Source: an uncultured Rhodoferax sp.
Lineage (GTDB): Bacteria; Pseudomonadota; Gammaproteobacteria; Burkholderiales; Burkholderiaceae_C
Length of the DNA: 64,000 nucleotides
NCBI RefSeq assembly: GCF_946221635.1
Contig: NZ_CAMIHB010000010.1
Span: forward strand, 62,001-126,000
Reading direction: 5' to 3'
The notes under the pieces are model-generated. The model saw nothing but the letters and a program-made list of their open reading frames with translations, was not told the origin of the DNA and made no database searches. The translations under genes and the position numbers were made by a program. Shown one piece after another: positions 32,901 to 40,393 of this stretch (positions are counted from its first letter, which is position 1; each line of letters begins with the position of its first letter).

Positions 32901-33791
32901 ATGGCCCAAGAACCCGCTGGCAATGCATCTGCTGCGTCGCCCTATGGCACGCTGCCCCCTGCTTCGCCCCCGGCCAGCCGCAAGCCCATCAGCCTGCCGC
33001 GTCTTCAGGAGCTGCACAGCCGCGGCGAGAAGATCACCATGCTCACCGCCTACGACGCGACCTTTGCTGCCGTGGCCGATGCGGCCGGCGTGGAGTGCAT
33101 TCTGGTGGGCGATTCGCTGGGCATGGTCTGCCGCGGCCTGCACAGCACCGTGGGCGTGACGCTGGACGACATGGCTTACCACACCGAGAGCGTGGCCCGT
33201 GGCCTGCGCCGCGCCCAAGGCACGGCCTGGCTCATCGGCGACCTGCCCTTTGGCAGCTACCAGGAGTCCAAGGAACAGGCCGTGCGCAGCGCCAGTGTGC
33301 TGATGCAAGCCGGTGCCCACATGGTCAAGCTCGAAGGCGGCGGCTGGACCACCGAGGTCGTGCACTTTCTGGTGGAACGCGGCATCCCCGTCTGCGCCCA
33401 CCTGGGCCTGACCCCGCAAACCGTGCATGCGCTGGGCGGCTACCGCGTTCAGGGCCGCGGCGACGCAGCGGCTGAAACCATGAAGAAACACGCGCACGAA
33501 CTGCAGGACGCCGGAGCCACCATGGTGGTGCTGGAGATGGTGCCCGCACCGCTGTCGGCCGAGCTCACCAAGGAACTGCCACACTGCGCCACCATCGGCA
33601 TTGGCGCCGGCAAGGGCACGGCCGGCCAGGTGCTGGTGTTGCACGACATGCTGGGCGTGAACCTGGGCAAGAACCCCAAGTTCGTACGCAACTTCATGCA
33701 AGACTCCACCAGCATCCGCGGCGCCATCGAAGCCTATGTGGCCGCCGTGAAGAACGGCACATTCCCCGACGACGCTGTCCACGCCTGGTAA
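32901..33791 (+). CDS. panB: 3-methyl-2-oxobutanoate hydroxymethyltransferase
   Basis: This 296-residue TIM-barrel enzyme makes ketopantoate from alpha-ketoisovalerate and methylene-tetrahydrofolate in pantothenate and CoA synthesis. MLTAYDATFAAVADAAGVE, LVGDSLGMV and GIGAGKGTAGQVLV-type motifs are visible. The N-terminal 30 residues are Ala/Pro-rich and longer than in E. coli. ATG at 32901 is preceded by GAAGGAG. panC follows after eight bases. Confidence 0.96.
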   Translation: MAQEPAGNASAASPYGTLPPASPPASRKPISLPRLQELHSRGEKITMLTAYDATFAAVADAAGVECILVGDSLGMVCRGLHSTVGVTLDDMAYHTESVARGLRRAQGTAWLIGDLPFGSYQESKEQAVRSASVLMQAGAHMVKLEGGGWTTEVVHFLVERGIPVCAHLGLTPQTVHALGGYRVQGRGDAAAETMKKHAHELQDAGATMVVLEMVPAPLSAELTKELPHCATIGIGAGKGTAGQVLVLHDMLGVNLGKNPKFVRNFMQDSTSIRGAIEAYVAAVKNGTFPDDAVHAW

Positions 33792-33799
33792 GCAAGCCT

Positions 33800-34627
33800 A
33801 TGCAACTGATTCACACCCTTTCCGAGCTGCGCACAGCGCTGGCCGATTACCGCCACCCTGCCGTGGTGCCCACCATGGGCAATCTGCATGCGGGCCACCT
33901 GGCCCTGGTGCGCCAGGCCAAGCCCCTGGGCGACGTGACGGTGTCCACCATCTTCGTGAACCGCCTGCAGTTCGCCCCGCACGAAGATTTCGACACCTAC
34001 CCCCGCACGCTGGAAGCCGACTGCGCCCACCTGGAGGCTGCGGGCTGCGACATCGTGTTCGCCCCCAGCGAACAGGAGCTCTATCCCCAGCCCCAGACCT
34101 TCAAGGTGCACCCCCCTACCGAGCTGGCTGACATTCTCGAAGGTCACTTCCGCCCCGGCTTCTTCATCGGGGTCTGCACCGTGGTGATGAAGCTGCTGGC
34201 CTGCACCCAGGCGCGCACGGCGCTGTTTGGCAAGAAGGACTACCAGCAGCTCATGGTGATCCGCAACATGGTCAAGCAGTTTGCGCTGCCGGTGGACGTG
34301 GTGGGCGGAGAGACCCAGCGCAGCGAAGCAGGCTTGGCACTGTCCAGCCGCAACGGCTACCTGAGCCCGGCCCAGCGCGAAGAGGCCTTGCTACTCTCTG
34401 CCACGCTGCGCAAGATCGTGGCGGCCCTGCGTGCCGGTGAATCGGACATTGCCCGCCTGGAAGCAGAGGGCATGCAGGCCTTGCGCAGCGCCGGCTGGGT
34501 TCCGGACTATGTGGCGGTGCGCCGCCAGGCCGATCTGCAGACCCAGCGCGCCGGCGACGACCCGCTGGTGGTGCTGGCCGCCGCACGGCTGGGCACCACG
34601 CGGCTCATCGACAACATGGAAGTCTGA
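33800..34627 (+). CDS. panC: Pantothenate synthetase
   Basis: This 275-residue enzyme joins pantoate and beta-alanine with ATP. PTMGNLHAGHLALV carries the HxGH nucleotidyltransferase motif. TIFVNRLQFAPHEDFDTYPR, FGKKDYQQLMVIRNM and GLALSSRNGYLSP are typical. It is the second gene of panBC, and a strong terminator follows directly. Confidence 0.97.
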   Translation: MQLIHTLSELRTALADYRHPAVVPTMGNLHAGHLALVRQAKPLGDVTVSTIFVNRLQFAPHEDFDTYPRTLEADCAHLEAAGCDIVFAPSEQELYPQPQTFKVHPPTELADILEGHFRPGFFIGVCTVVMKLLACTQARTALFGKKDYQQLMVIRNMVKQFALPVDVVGGETQRSEAGLALSSRNGYLSPAQREEALLLSATLRKIVAALRAGESDIARLEAEGMQALRSAGWVPDYVAVRRQADLQTQRAGDDPLVVLAAARLGTTRLIDNMEV

Positions 34628-34631
34628 AACG

Positions 34632-34655
34632 ACAAGGGCCCCGAAGGGCCCTTGT
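34632..34655. terminator. Bidirectional terminator between panC and the SPOR gene
   Basis: ACAAGGGCCC (34632-34641) pairs perfectly with GGGCCCTTGT (34646-34655) around the stable tetraloop CGAA. T-rich sequence follows on the plus strand. It separates two converging genes and abuts the stop codon of the SPOR gene. Confidence 0.85.
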
Positions 34656-35222
34656 TTATTTGTGGCGGAAGACGATGGCTTCCAGCTGCAAGCCCTTGAT
34701 CTTCTTGGCCGCCGCATCCGCCTTGACCTTGGTCGGGAAGCCGCCCACGCGCACCCGCGTGAGCTTGCCCACATTGGTTTCCAGCAGCTCGGTATAGGCG
34801 GGCAACCCGGCCTTTTCCAGCTTCTGGAAGGCGTTGCTGGCATTGCTGGGTACGGCGAACAGGCCTACGTTGATATAGAAACCCTTCTCCATCTTCACCG
34901 GGCCAGCGGATTTGGCCGGCGCAGCGGGGGCCGCAGTGGGCTTGGGCGCTTCGGGCGGCAGACTGGCCACCGGTGCCACCTCCGGCTTGACCGGCTCGGC
35001 CACCGGCGTGCTGCTCACAATGACGGGTTCCGCCAGTGGGGTCTGCGCAGTCTCGGGTTGGGCAGGGGCTGCCGGCGTCGCGGCCTCGGCAGGAACCGGT
35101 TCGGAGTTACCCCAGAACGTCCACGACTTGGGCCAAATGGCGCAGCCTGACAGCAGCGCGGTGCTCAGCAAGGCCATGCCCACCAAGCGGGCGGACGGGA
35201 CGAAACGCGGAACAGAGGTCAT
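34656..35222 (-). CDS. SPOR-domain lipoprotein
   Basis: This 188-residue protein has a lipoprotein signal (lipobox LLSGC, Cys at about 26), a long Pro/Ala/Glu-rich linker (residues about 40-110) and a C-terminal SPOR domain (about 113-188: GFYINVGLFAVPSNASNAFQ, then VRVGGFPTK). SPOR domains bind denuded septal peptidoglycan. It is therefore expected at the division site, anchored in a membrane and spanning part of the periplasm. It converges on panC. Confidence 0.85.
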   Translation of the reverse strand: MTSVPRFVPSARLVGMALLSTALLSGCAIWPKSWTFWGNSEPVPAEAATPAAPAQPETAQTPLAEPVIVSSTPVAEPVKPEVAPVASLPPEAPKPTAAPAAPAKSAGPVKMEKGFYINVGLFAVPSNASNAFQKLEKAGLPAYTELLETNVGKLTRVRVGGFPTKVKADAAAKKIKGLQLEAIVFRHK

Positions 35223-35316
35223 AGGGTGGCACTTTCAGGCTAGGAGCCCAAAATGTACCGCATGCCCGGGGCGAGGCGAGTCCCCACTGACCCGGAAACA
35301 ACACCAGGCCCGCACC

Positions 35317-35808
35317 CTAGAGAAAGCGGTCCAGCACCTTTTTGCTGTGCCCATCCAGGGCGAACTGGTCGCGCACCAGGTACTGGATGCCATGCGCGTC
35401 GGCAATCAACAAACCGTTGTTCTTGCCAATGCGGCGTATATCTTCATCCCCGCGCAGCACGAACTCGGTATCACCGCGGTCCGTCTTCACCGACCAGGTG
35501 CAAGGCGTGGAGTAGCTGCTAACCGACACGATGCGCTCGATGGCGGGCATGAACTCCCGGGTGGTCAGTTCCGCACGGATCAGATCCTGCGCGGGCTGAG
35601 GCACGTCGGCCAAGCGGTCCACCCAGGCCACTTCCTTGCCGTCCGTATTCACCAGCGAAATACCATCCTCGGGCGACTGGATGGGGAAGGCGCGCACCGG
35701 CACCACGCCCTCGAAGCGCTCGCCGGCTGCGTTGGTCAGCACCAGTTTGCCAAAGGGTGTGCGCTCCAGCGCAAAGCGGCTGGCGGTCACGTGGTAGAGC
35801 GCGCTCAT
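35317..35808 (-). CDS. DUF1854 protein linked to cyanophycin genes
   Basis: This 163-residue soluble protein matches DUF1854 in size and pattern (LTNAAGERFEGVVPVRAFPI, then EREL-like RAELTTREFMPAIERI, and a C-terminal RDEDIRRIGKN-like GDEDIRRIGKNNGLLI). The family has been noted beside cyanophycin synthetases and a dedicated ABC transporter. Function is unknown. It overlaps the ABC transporter gene by four bases (ATGA), so the two are translated together. Confidence 0.8.
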   Translation of the reverse strand: MSALYHVTASRFALERTPFGKLVLTNAAGERFEGVVPVRAFPIQSPEDGISLVNTDGKEVAWVDRLADVPQPAQDLIRAELTTREFMPAIERIVSVSSYSTPCTWSVKTDRGDTEFVLRGDEDIRRIGKNNGLLIADAHGIQYLVRDQFALDGHSKKVLDRFL

Positions 35809-38063
35809 GCGGCCTCCTCGATGAGGTTGTTGCGGGCCTGGGCCTGGTAGAGCTTGTAGTAAGCCCCCTCGGTCGCCATGAGGGCATCGTGCGTGCCCTC
35901 TTCCACCACCTTGCCACGGTCCAGTACCACCAGCCGGTCGGCCCGGTGCAGCGTGGACAGGCGGTGGGCGATGGCGATGGTGGTTCGGCCTTGCACCAGG
36001 TTTTCCAATGCCTTCTGGATTTCCTTCTCGGTTTCGGAATCCACCGAAGAGGTGGCCTCGTCAAGGATCAGGATGCGTGGGTCGATCAGCAACGCACGCG
36101 CGATCGAGATGCGCTGGCGTTCACCACCCGAGAGGCCCTGGCCGCGCTCGCCCACCATGGAGTCATAGCCCTGGGGCAGACGCAGGATGAATTCATGTGC
36201 ATGGGCCGCGCGTGCGGCAGCGATGATTTCCGCGCGCGTGGCGTCGGGCTTGCCGTAGGCGATGTTGTCGGCGATAGTGCCAAAGAAAAGGAAGGGCTCC
36301 TGCAGCACCAGCCCGATGTTCTGGCGGTAGTCGGAAATGGCGTAGGAACGGATGTCCACACCGTCCACCAAAATGGCTCCCTCGGACACATCGTAGAAGC
36401 GACAGATCAGGTTGACCAGTGTGCTCTTGCCCGAGCCGCTGTGGCCCACCAGCCCCACCATCTCACCAGGCGCAATCTTGAGGCTGATGCCGCGGTTGAC
36501 CTCGCGGTTGCCGTAGCGGAAGCCCACATCGCGCACCTCGATGCTGCCCTGCACCTTGCCCATGGGCACCGGGTTGACGGGCTCGGGAACGCTGGAGACG
36601 TGGTCCAGGATGTCAAAGATGCGCTTGGCCGCCGAGGCCGACTTCTGCGTGACCGAGACGATACGGCTCATGGAATCCAGGCGGCCGTAGAAGCGGCTGA
36701 TGTAGGCGATGAAGGCGGTCAGCACCCCCACGGTGATTTCGCCGCGCGAGACCTGCCAGATGCCAAAGGCCCAAACCACCAGCAGGCCCAGCTCGGTCAG
36801 GAAGGAGACGCTGGGCGAGAACAGCGACCAGATCTTGTTGATGCGGTCGTTGACGGCCAGGTTGTGCTTGTTGGCCTCGCGAAAGCGCGTGGCCTCGCGC
36901 TTTTCCTGGGCAAAGGCCTTGACCACGCGCACGCCCGGAATGGTGTCGGCCAGCACATTGGTGACCTCGCCCCAGACCCGGTCGATCTTCTCGAAACCGG
37001 TGCGCAGGCGGTCACGCACAAAGTGGATCATCCAGGCGATGAAGGGCAGCGGCACCAGCGTGACCACGGCCAGCCAGGGGTTGATGGAAAACAGGATGAC
37101 GGCGGTCATGGTCAGCATGATCACGTCGGTGGCAAAGTCCAGCAGGTGCAGGGAGAGGAAGACGCAGATCCGGTCACTCTCGCTGCCGATGCGCGACATC
37201 AGGTCCCCCGTGCGCTTGCCGCCAAAGTACTCCAGCGACAGGCGCAGCAGGTGCTCATAGGTGGTGGTGCGCAGGTCAGCGCCTATGCGCTCGGACACCA
37301 GGGCCAGGATATAGGTCTTGGCCCAGCTCAGCACCCAGGCCAGCAGGGCCGAGCCCAGCAGCCCGCCCATGTACATGCTCACCAGCCAGGGATCAATCTT
37401 TTGACCGTTCTGGAAGGGAATCAGCACGTTATCCATGAGCGGCATGGTCAGGTAGGGCGGCACCAGGTTGGCTGCCGTGCCCAGGAGCGTGAGCATAAAA
37501 CCCAGCAGCAATTGGCTCTTGTAGGGCTTGGCAAAGCGCCAGAGGCGGAACAGCGTCCAGGTGCTGGGCGGGGTGTGGACCACCTTGGTACAGACCGGGC
37601 ATTCCTCCTGGTCGGCCTCCAGCGGCGCCTTGCAGCTAGGGCAGACCTGGGTCAGGGCCTGCGCCAGCGGCCGGCCGGACACCGTGCTTTCCAATTGGGC
37701 CTGGAACTGGTCGAGCAGGCGGATGGCATGCAGGTTTTGCCCCAGGGTGAAGCGCCAGGTGGCCAATTGGCCATCGGCGTCCTGAAAATCCAGGTGCCCG
37801 ACACCCGCATGGTCATGGTGCAGCAGGCGCTGACCGGCCTGCAAATCCCAGGATTGCCAGGCGGCGCCGGGTTCGGCCTGACTCAGCAGGCGCCGGTTGG
37901 TCACCAGAACCAGCCCCCGGACAAAGCGCAAGCGGGTATCGAGGTCAACCTCCAGCGAGGCCAATACGTTCTCTTGGGGGTGCAGCTGCTGCTGCACGTG
38001 GGCCCGCCATTGCGGAGCAAGCTCTCCAGGCAGCACGGAAACAGCAAGGGCGTCAGGGGTCAT
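35805..38063 (-). CDS. Cyanophycin-associated ABC exporter (fused TMD-NBD)
   Basis: This 752-residue protein has an unusual N-terminal soluble domain (1-160) ending in a zinc-ribbon (Cys141, Cys144, Cys155, Cys158: CPSCKAPLEADQEECPVC). Next comes a six-helix exporter domain (about 180-490) and an ATPase with Walker A LVGHSGSGKST, signature LSGGERQRISIARALL and Walker B ILILDEATSSVD. The domain order is that of type IV exporters such as MsbA. I chose ATG at 38063 (MTPDALAVS). A longer frame runs into the cphA' promoter. It is divergent from cphA'. A role in exporting or importing arginine, aspartate or cyanophycin peptides is inferred from context only. Confidence 0.85.
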   Translation of the reverse strand: MTPDALAVSVLPGELAPQWRAHVQQQLHPQENVLASLEVDLDTRLRFVRGLVLVTNRRLLSQAEPGAAWQSWDLQAGQRLLHHDHAGVGHLDFQDADGQLATWRFTLGQNLHAIRLLDQFQAQLESTVSGRPLAQALTQVCPSCKAPLEADQEECPVCTKVVHTPPSTWTLFRLWRFAKPYKSQLLLGFMLTLLGTAANLVPPYLTMPLMDNVLIPFQNGQKIDPWLVSMYMGGLLGSALLAWVLSWAKTYILALVSERIGADLRTTTYEHLLRLSLEYFGGKRTGDLMSRIGSESDRICVFLSLHLLDFATDVIMLTMTAVILFSINPWLAVVTLVPLPFIAWMIHFVRDRLRTGFEKIDRVWGEVTNVLADTIPGVRVVKAFAQEKREATRFREANKHNLAVNDRINKIWSLFSPSVSFLTELGLLVVWAFGIWQVSRGEITVGVLTAFIAYISRFYGRLDSMSRIVSVTQKSASAAKRIFDILDHVSSVPEPVNPVPMGKVQGSIEVRDVGFRYGNREVNRGISLKIAPGEMVGLVGHSGSGKSTLVNLICRFYDVSEGAILVDGVDIRSYAISDYRQNIGLVLQEPFLFFGTIADNIAYGKPDATRAEIIAAARAAHAHEFILRLPQGYDSMVGERGQGLSGGERQRISIARALLIDPRILILDEATSSVDSETEKEIQKALENLVQGRTTIAIAHRLSTLHRADRLVVLDRGKVVEEGTHDALMATEGAYYKLYQAQARNNLIEEAA

Positions 38064-38211
38064 CGACTTCACGGAAAAATGTTTAACTCGGGATTTTGCG
38101 TTATCTGCGCGGCAGGACGCCAGGAACAAATCGGACAAGCAGCTCGGGGCTGAGCGAAAATACACAACGCGCGCCACGTCACAATGGTGCACAGCCCTTC
38201 CTCACACAGCC

Positions 38212-40386
38212 ATGACAGCCAAGAAAAACATCGACATTTTGCGGGTCACCTACCTGCGCGGCCCCAATATCTGGACCTACCGCCCCGTCATCGAGGCCTG
38301 GCTCGACATCGGCACCCTGGAGGATTACCCCTCCAACACCCTGCCCGGTTTTTACGAACGGCTGACCGCCTGGCTGCCAGGCCTGATCGAGCACAAGTGC
38401 AGTCCCGGCGTGCGCGGCGGCTTCCTGCAACGCCTGCAGGAGGGCACCTGGGCGGCCCACATCGTGGAGCATGTGACCATCGAAATCCAGAACCTGGCCG
38501 GCATGCAGGCCAGCTTCGGCAAGGCACGCCAGACCTCGCAGCGCGGCGTCTACAAGGTGGCCTTCCGCACCCGGCAGGAACAGGTTGGCCGCGCGGCCCT
38601 GGTGGTAGCGCGCGACCTGGTGGTCGCCGCCATCAACAACACCCCCTATGACCTGGAAGCCCAACTCACCGTGCTGCGCGACATGGTGGACTCGCTCTGC
38701 CTGGGCCCCAGCACCTCCAACATTGTGGACGCTGCCACCGACCGCGGCATTCCCTCCATCCGCCTGACCGAGGGCAACCTCGTGCAGCTGGGCTATGGCA
38801 TCGCCCAGCGCCGCATCTGGACGGCAGAAACCGACCAGACCAGCGCCATTGCCGAAGAAATCGCCAGTGACAAGGACCTGACCAAGAGCCTGCTCAAGTC
38901 CTGCGGCGTGCCCGTCCCCGAGGGAACCTTGGTCAACTCACCCGAAGCTGCCTGGGAAGCCGCACAGGACATCGGCCTGCCCGTGGCCGTCAAGCCCTAT
39001 GACGGCAACCACGGCCGCGGCGTGACGCTGGACCTGTCGGACCAGGCCAGCGTGGAAACGGCCTTCCACGTGGCCAAGGAACAAAGTGGCGGCAGCGTCA
39101 TCGTCGAGCAGTTCATCCCCGGCAACGAACACCGCCTGCTGGTGGTGGGCAAGCGCGTGGTAGCGGCCGCACGTGGCGAATCGGCCTGGGTGGTGGGCGA
39201 CGGCCAATCCACTGTCACGGCCCTGGTCAACGCCCAGATCAATACCGACCCGCGCCGCGGCGAAGCCGAAGAACTGCCGCTCTCGCCCATCGAGCCGGAG
39301 AAAAGCCCCGAGGTGCAACTGGAGTTGCGCCGTGCCGGCCTCACGCCCGCCAGCGTGCCAGCCGCTGGCCGCAAGGTGCTGATCCAGCGCAACGGCAATG
39401 TGGCCTGGGACGTGACCGACGAGGTACACCCCACGGTGGCCGCCGCCGCCGCCCTGGCGGCCCGCGTGGTGGGCCTGGACATTGCCGGCATCGACATGGT
39501 GCTGGAAGACTGCTCCAAGCCCATGAAAAGCCAGCGCGGTGCAGTCATCGAAGTCAATGCCAGCCCCGGACTGCTGTTCCACATCAAGCCCGCCGTGGGC
39601 ACGCCGCGCAATGTGGGCAAGGCTATTGTGGAGCACCTCTTCAAACCCGAAGCGGATGGACGGATCCCGGTCATCGGCATTACCGGCACCCAGAACACCG
39701 GCCGCCTGGCCCGCCTCATTGCCTGGCTGGTGCACATCAGCGGCAAGCATGTCGGCCTGGCCTGCAGCGAAGGTCTGTACCTGGATGGTCGCCGCGTGGT
39801 CGCGAGCGACTGCGCCCACTGGGAACCCAGCCAGCGCCTGCTCATCAACCGCTCGGTGCAAGCCGCCGTGTTCGAGAACGGCAGCCGCACCATTCTGGGC
39901 GAAGGCCTGGCCTACGACCGCTGCGCCGTGGGCGTGGTGACCAATGTGGGCTGGACCGAAGACCTCAAGGACTTCGACATCCAGGACGCCGAGCAGGCCT
40001 TCAAGGTCGCCCGCACCCAGGTCGACGTGGTGTTGCCCAGCGGCACGGCCGTGCTCAATGCCACCGACCCGCAGGTGGTGGAGCTGGCTGAGCTGTGCGA
40101 TGGCAAAGTCATCTTTTACGCCCCTGATGGGGAACACCCCGCGCTGCAGGCCCACCGTGCAGCAGGAGAGAAAGTGGTGTTCGTGCGTGAGGGCGAGATT
40201 GTTCTGGCCGAGAAGTCCGAAGAGATTGCCCTGCTCCCGCTGGGCAGCCTCAAGCCCGTCAAGGCCGCCCAACCCGAGCTGGTGATGGCAGCCGTGGCCG
40301 CCGCCTGGGCGCTGAACATTCCGGTCGAGCTGATCGCTGCAGGCATGCGCACCTTCGACTCCAATCCCAAGAAAACCCCTTACTGA
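38212..40386 (+). CDS. cphA': Cyanophycin synthetase-like paralogue (CphA')
   Basis: This 724-residue homologue of CphA has the N-terminal domain (1-160) and an ATP-grasp domain (about 205-480: VAVKPYDGNHGRGVTLDL, IEVNASPGLLFH). In the Mur-ligase-like part the P-loop reads GTQNTGR (492-498) where CphA has GTNGKTT, so Lys and Thr for ATP are lost. The protein ends at about the point where the Mur C-terminal domain would begin. It may keep the Asp-adding ATP-grasp activity only, or be structural. The ATG at 38212 gives an N-terminus that aligns with CphA. It is followed by cphA after seven bases. Ralstonia eutropha also has such a pair. Confidence 0.88.
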   Translation: MTAKKNIDILRVTYLRGPNIWTYRPVIEAWLDIGTLEDYPSNTLPGFYERLTAWLPGLIEHKCSPGVRGGFLQRLQEGTWAAHIVEHVTIEIQNLAGMQASFGKARQTSQRGVYKVAFRTRQEQVGRAALVVARDLVVAAINNTPYDLEAQLTVLRDMVDSLCLGPSTSNIVDAATDRGIPSIRLTEGNLVQLGYGIAQRRIWTAETDQTSAIAEEIASDKDLTKSLLKSCGVPVPEGTLVNSPEAAWEAAQDIGLPVAVKPYDGNHGRGVTLDLSDQASVETAFHVAKEQSGGSVIVEQFIPGNEHRLLVVGKRVVAAARGESAWVVGDGQSTVTALVNAQINTDPRRGEAEELPLSPIEPEKSPEVQLELRRAGLTPASVPAAGRKVLIQRNGNVAWDVTDEVHPTVAAAAALAARVVGLDIAGIDMVLEDCSKPMKSQRGAVIEVNASPGLLFHIKPAVGTPRNVGKAIVEHLFKPEADGRIPVIGITGTQNTGRLARLIAWLVHISGKHVGLACSEGLYLDGRRVVASDCAHWEPSQRLLINRSVQAAVFENGSRTILGEGLAYDRCAVGVVTNVGWTEDLKDFDIQDAEQAFKVARTQVDVVLPSGTAVLNATDPQVVELAELCDGKVIFYAPDGEHPALQAHRAAGEKVVFVREGEIVLAEKSEEIALLPLGSLKPVKAAQPELVMAAVAAAWALNIPVELIAAGMRTFDSNPKKTPY

Positions 40387-40393
40387 GCCGACC

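Noticed and set aside
35757..38153. A roughly 800-codon plus-strand frame opposite the ABC exporter.
   Set aside because: It is antisense to clear Walker and signature motifs and resembles no family.
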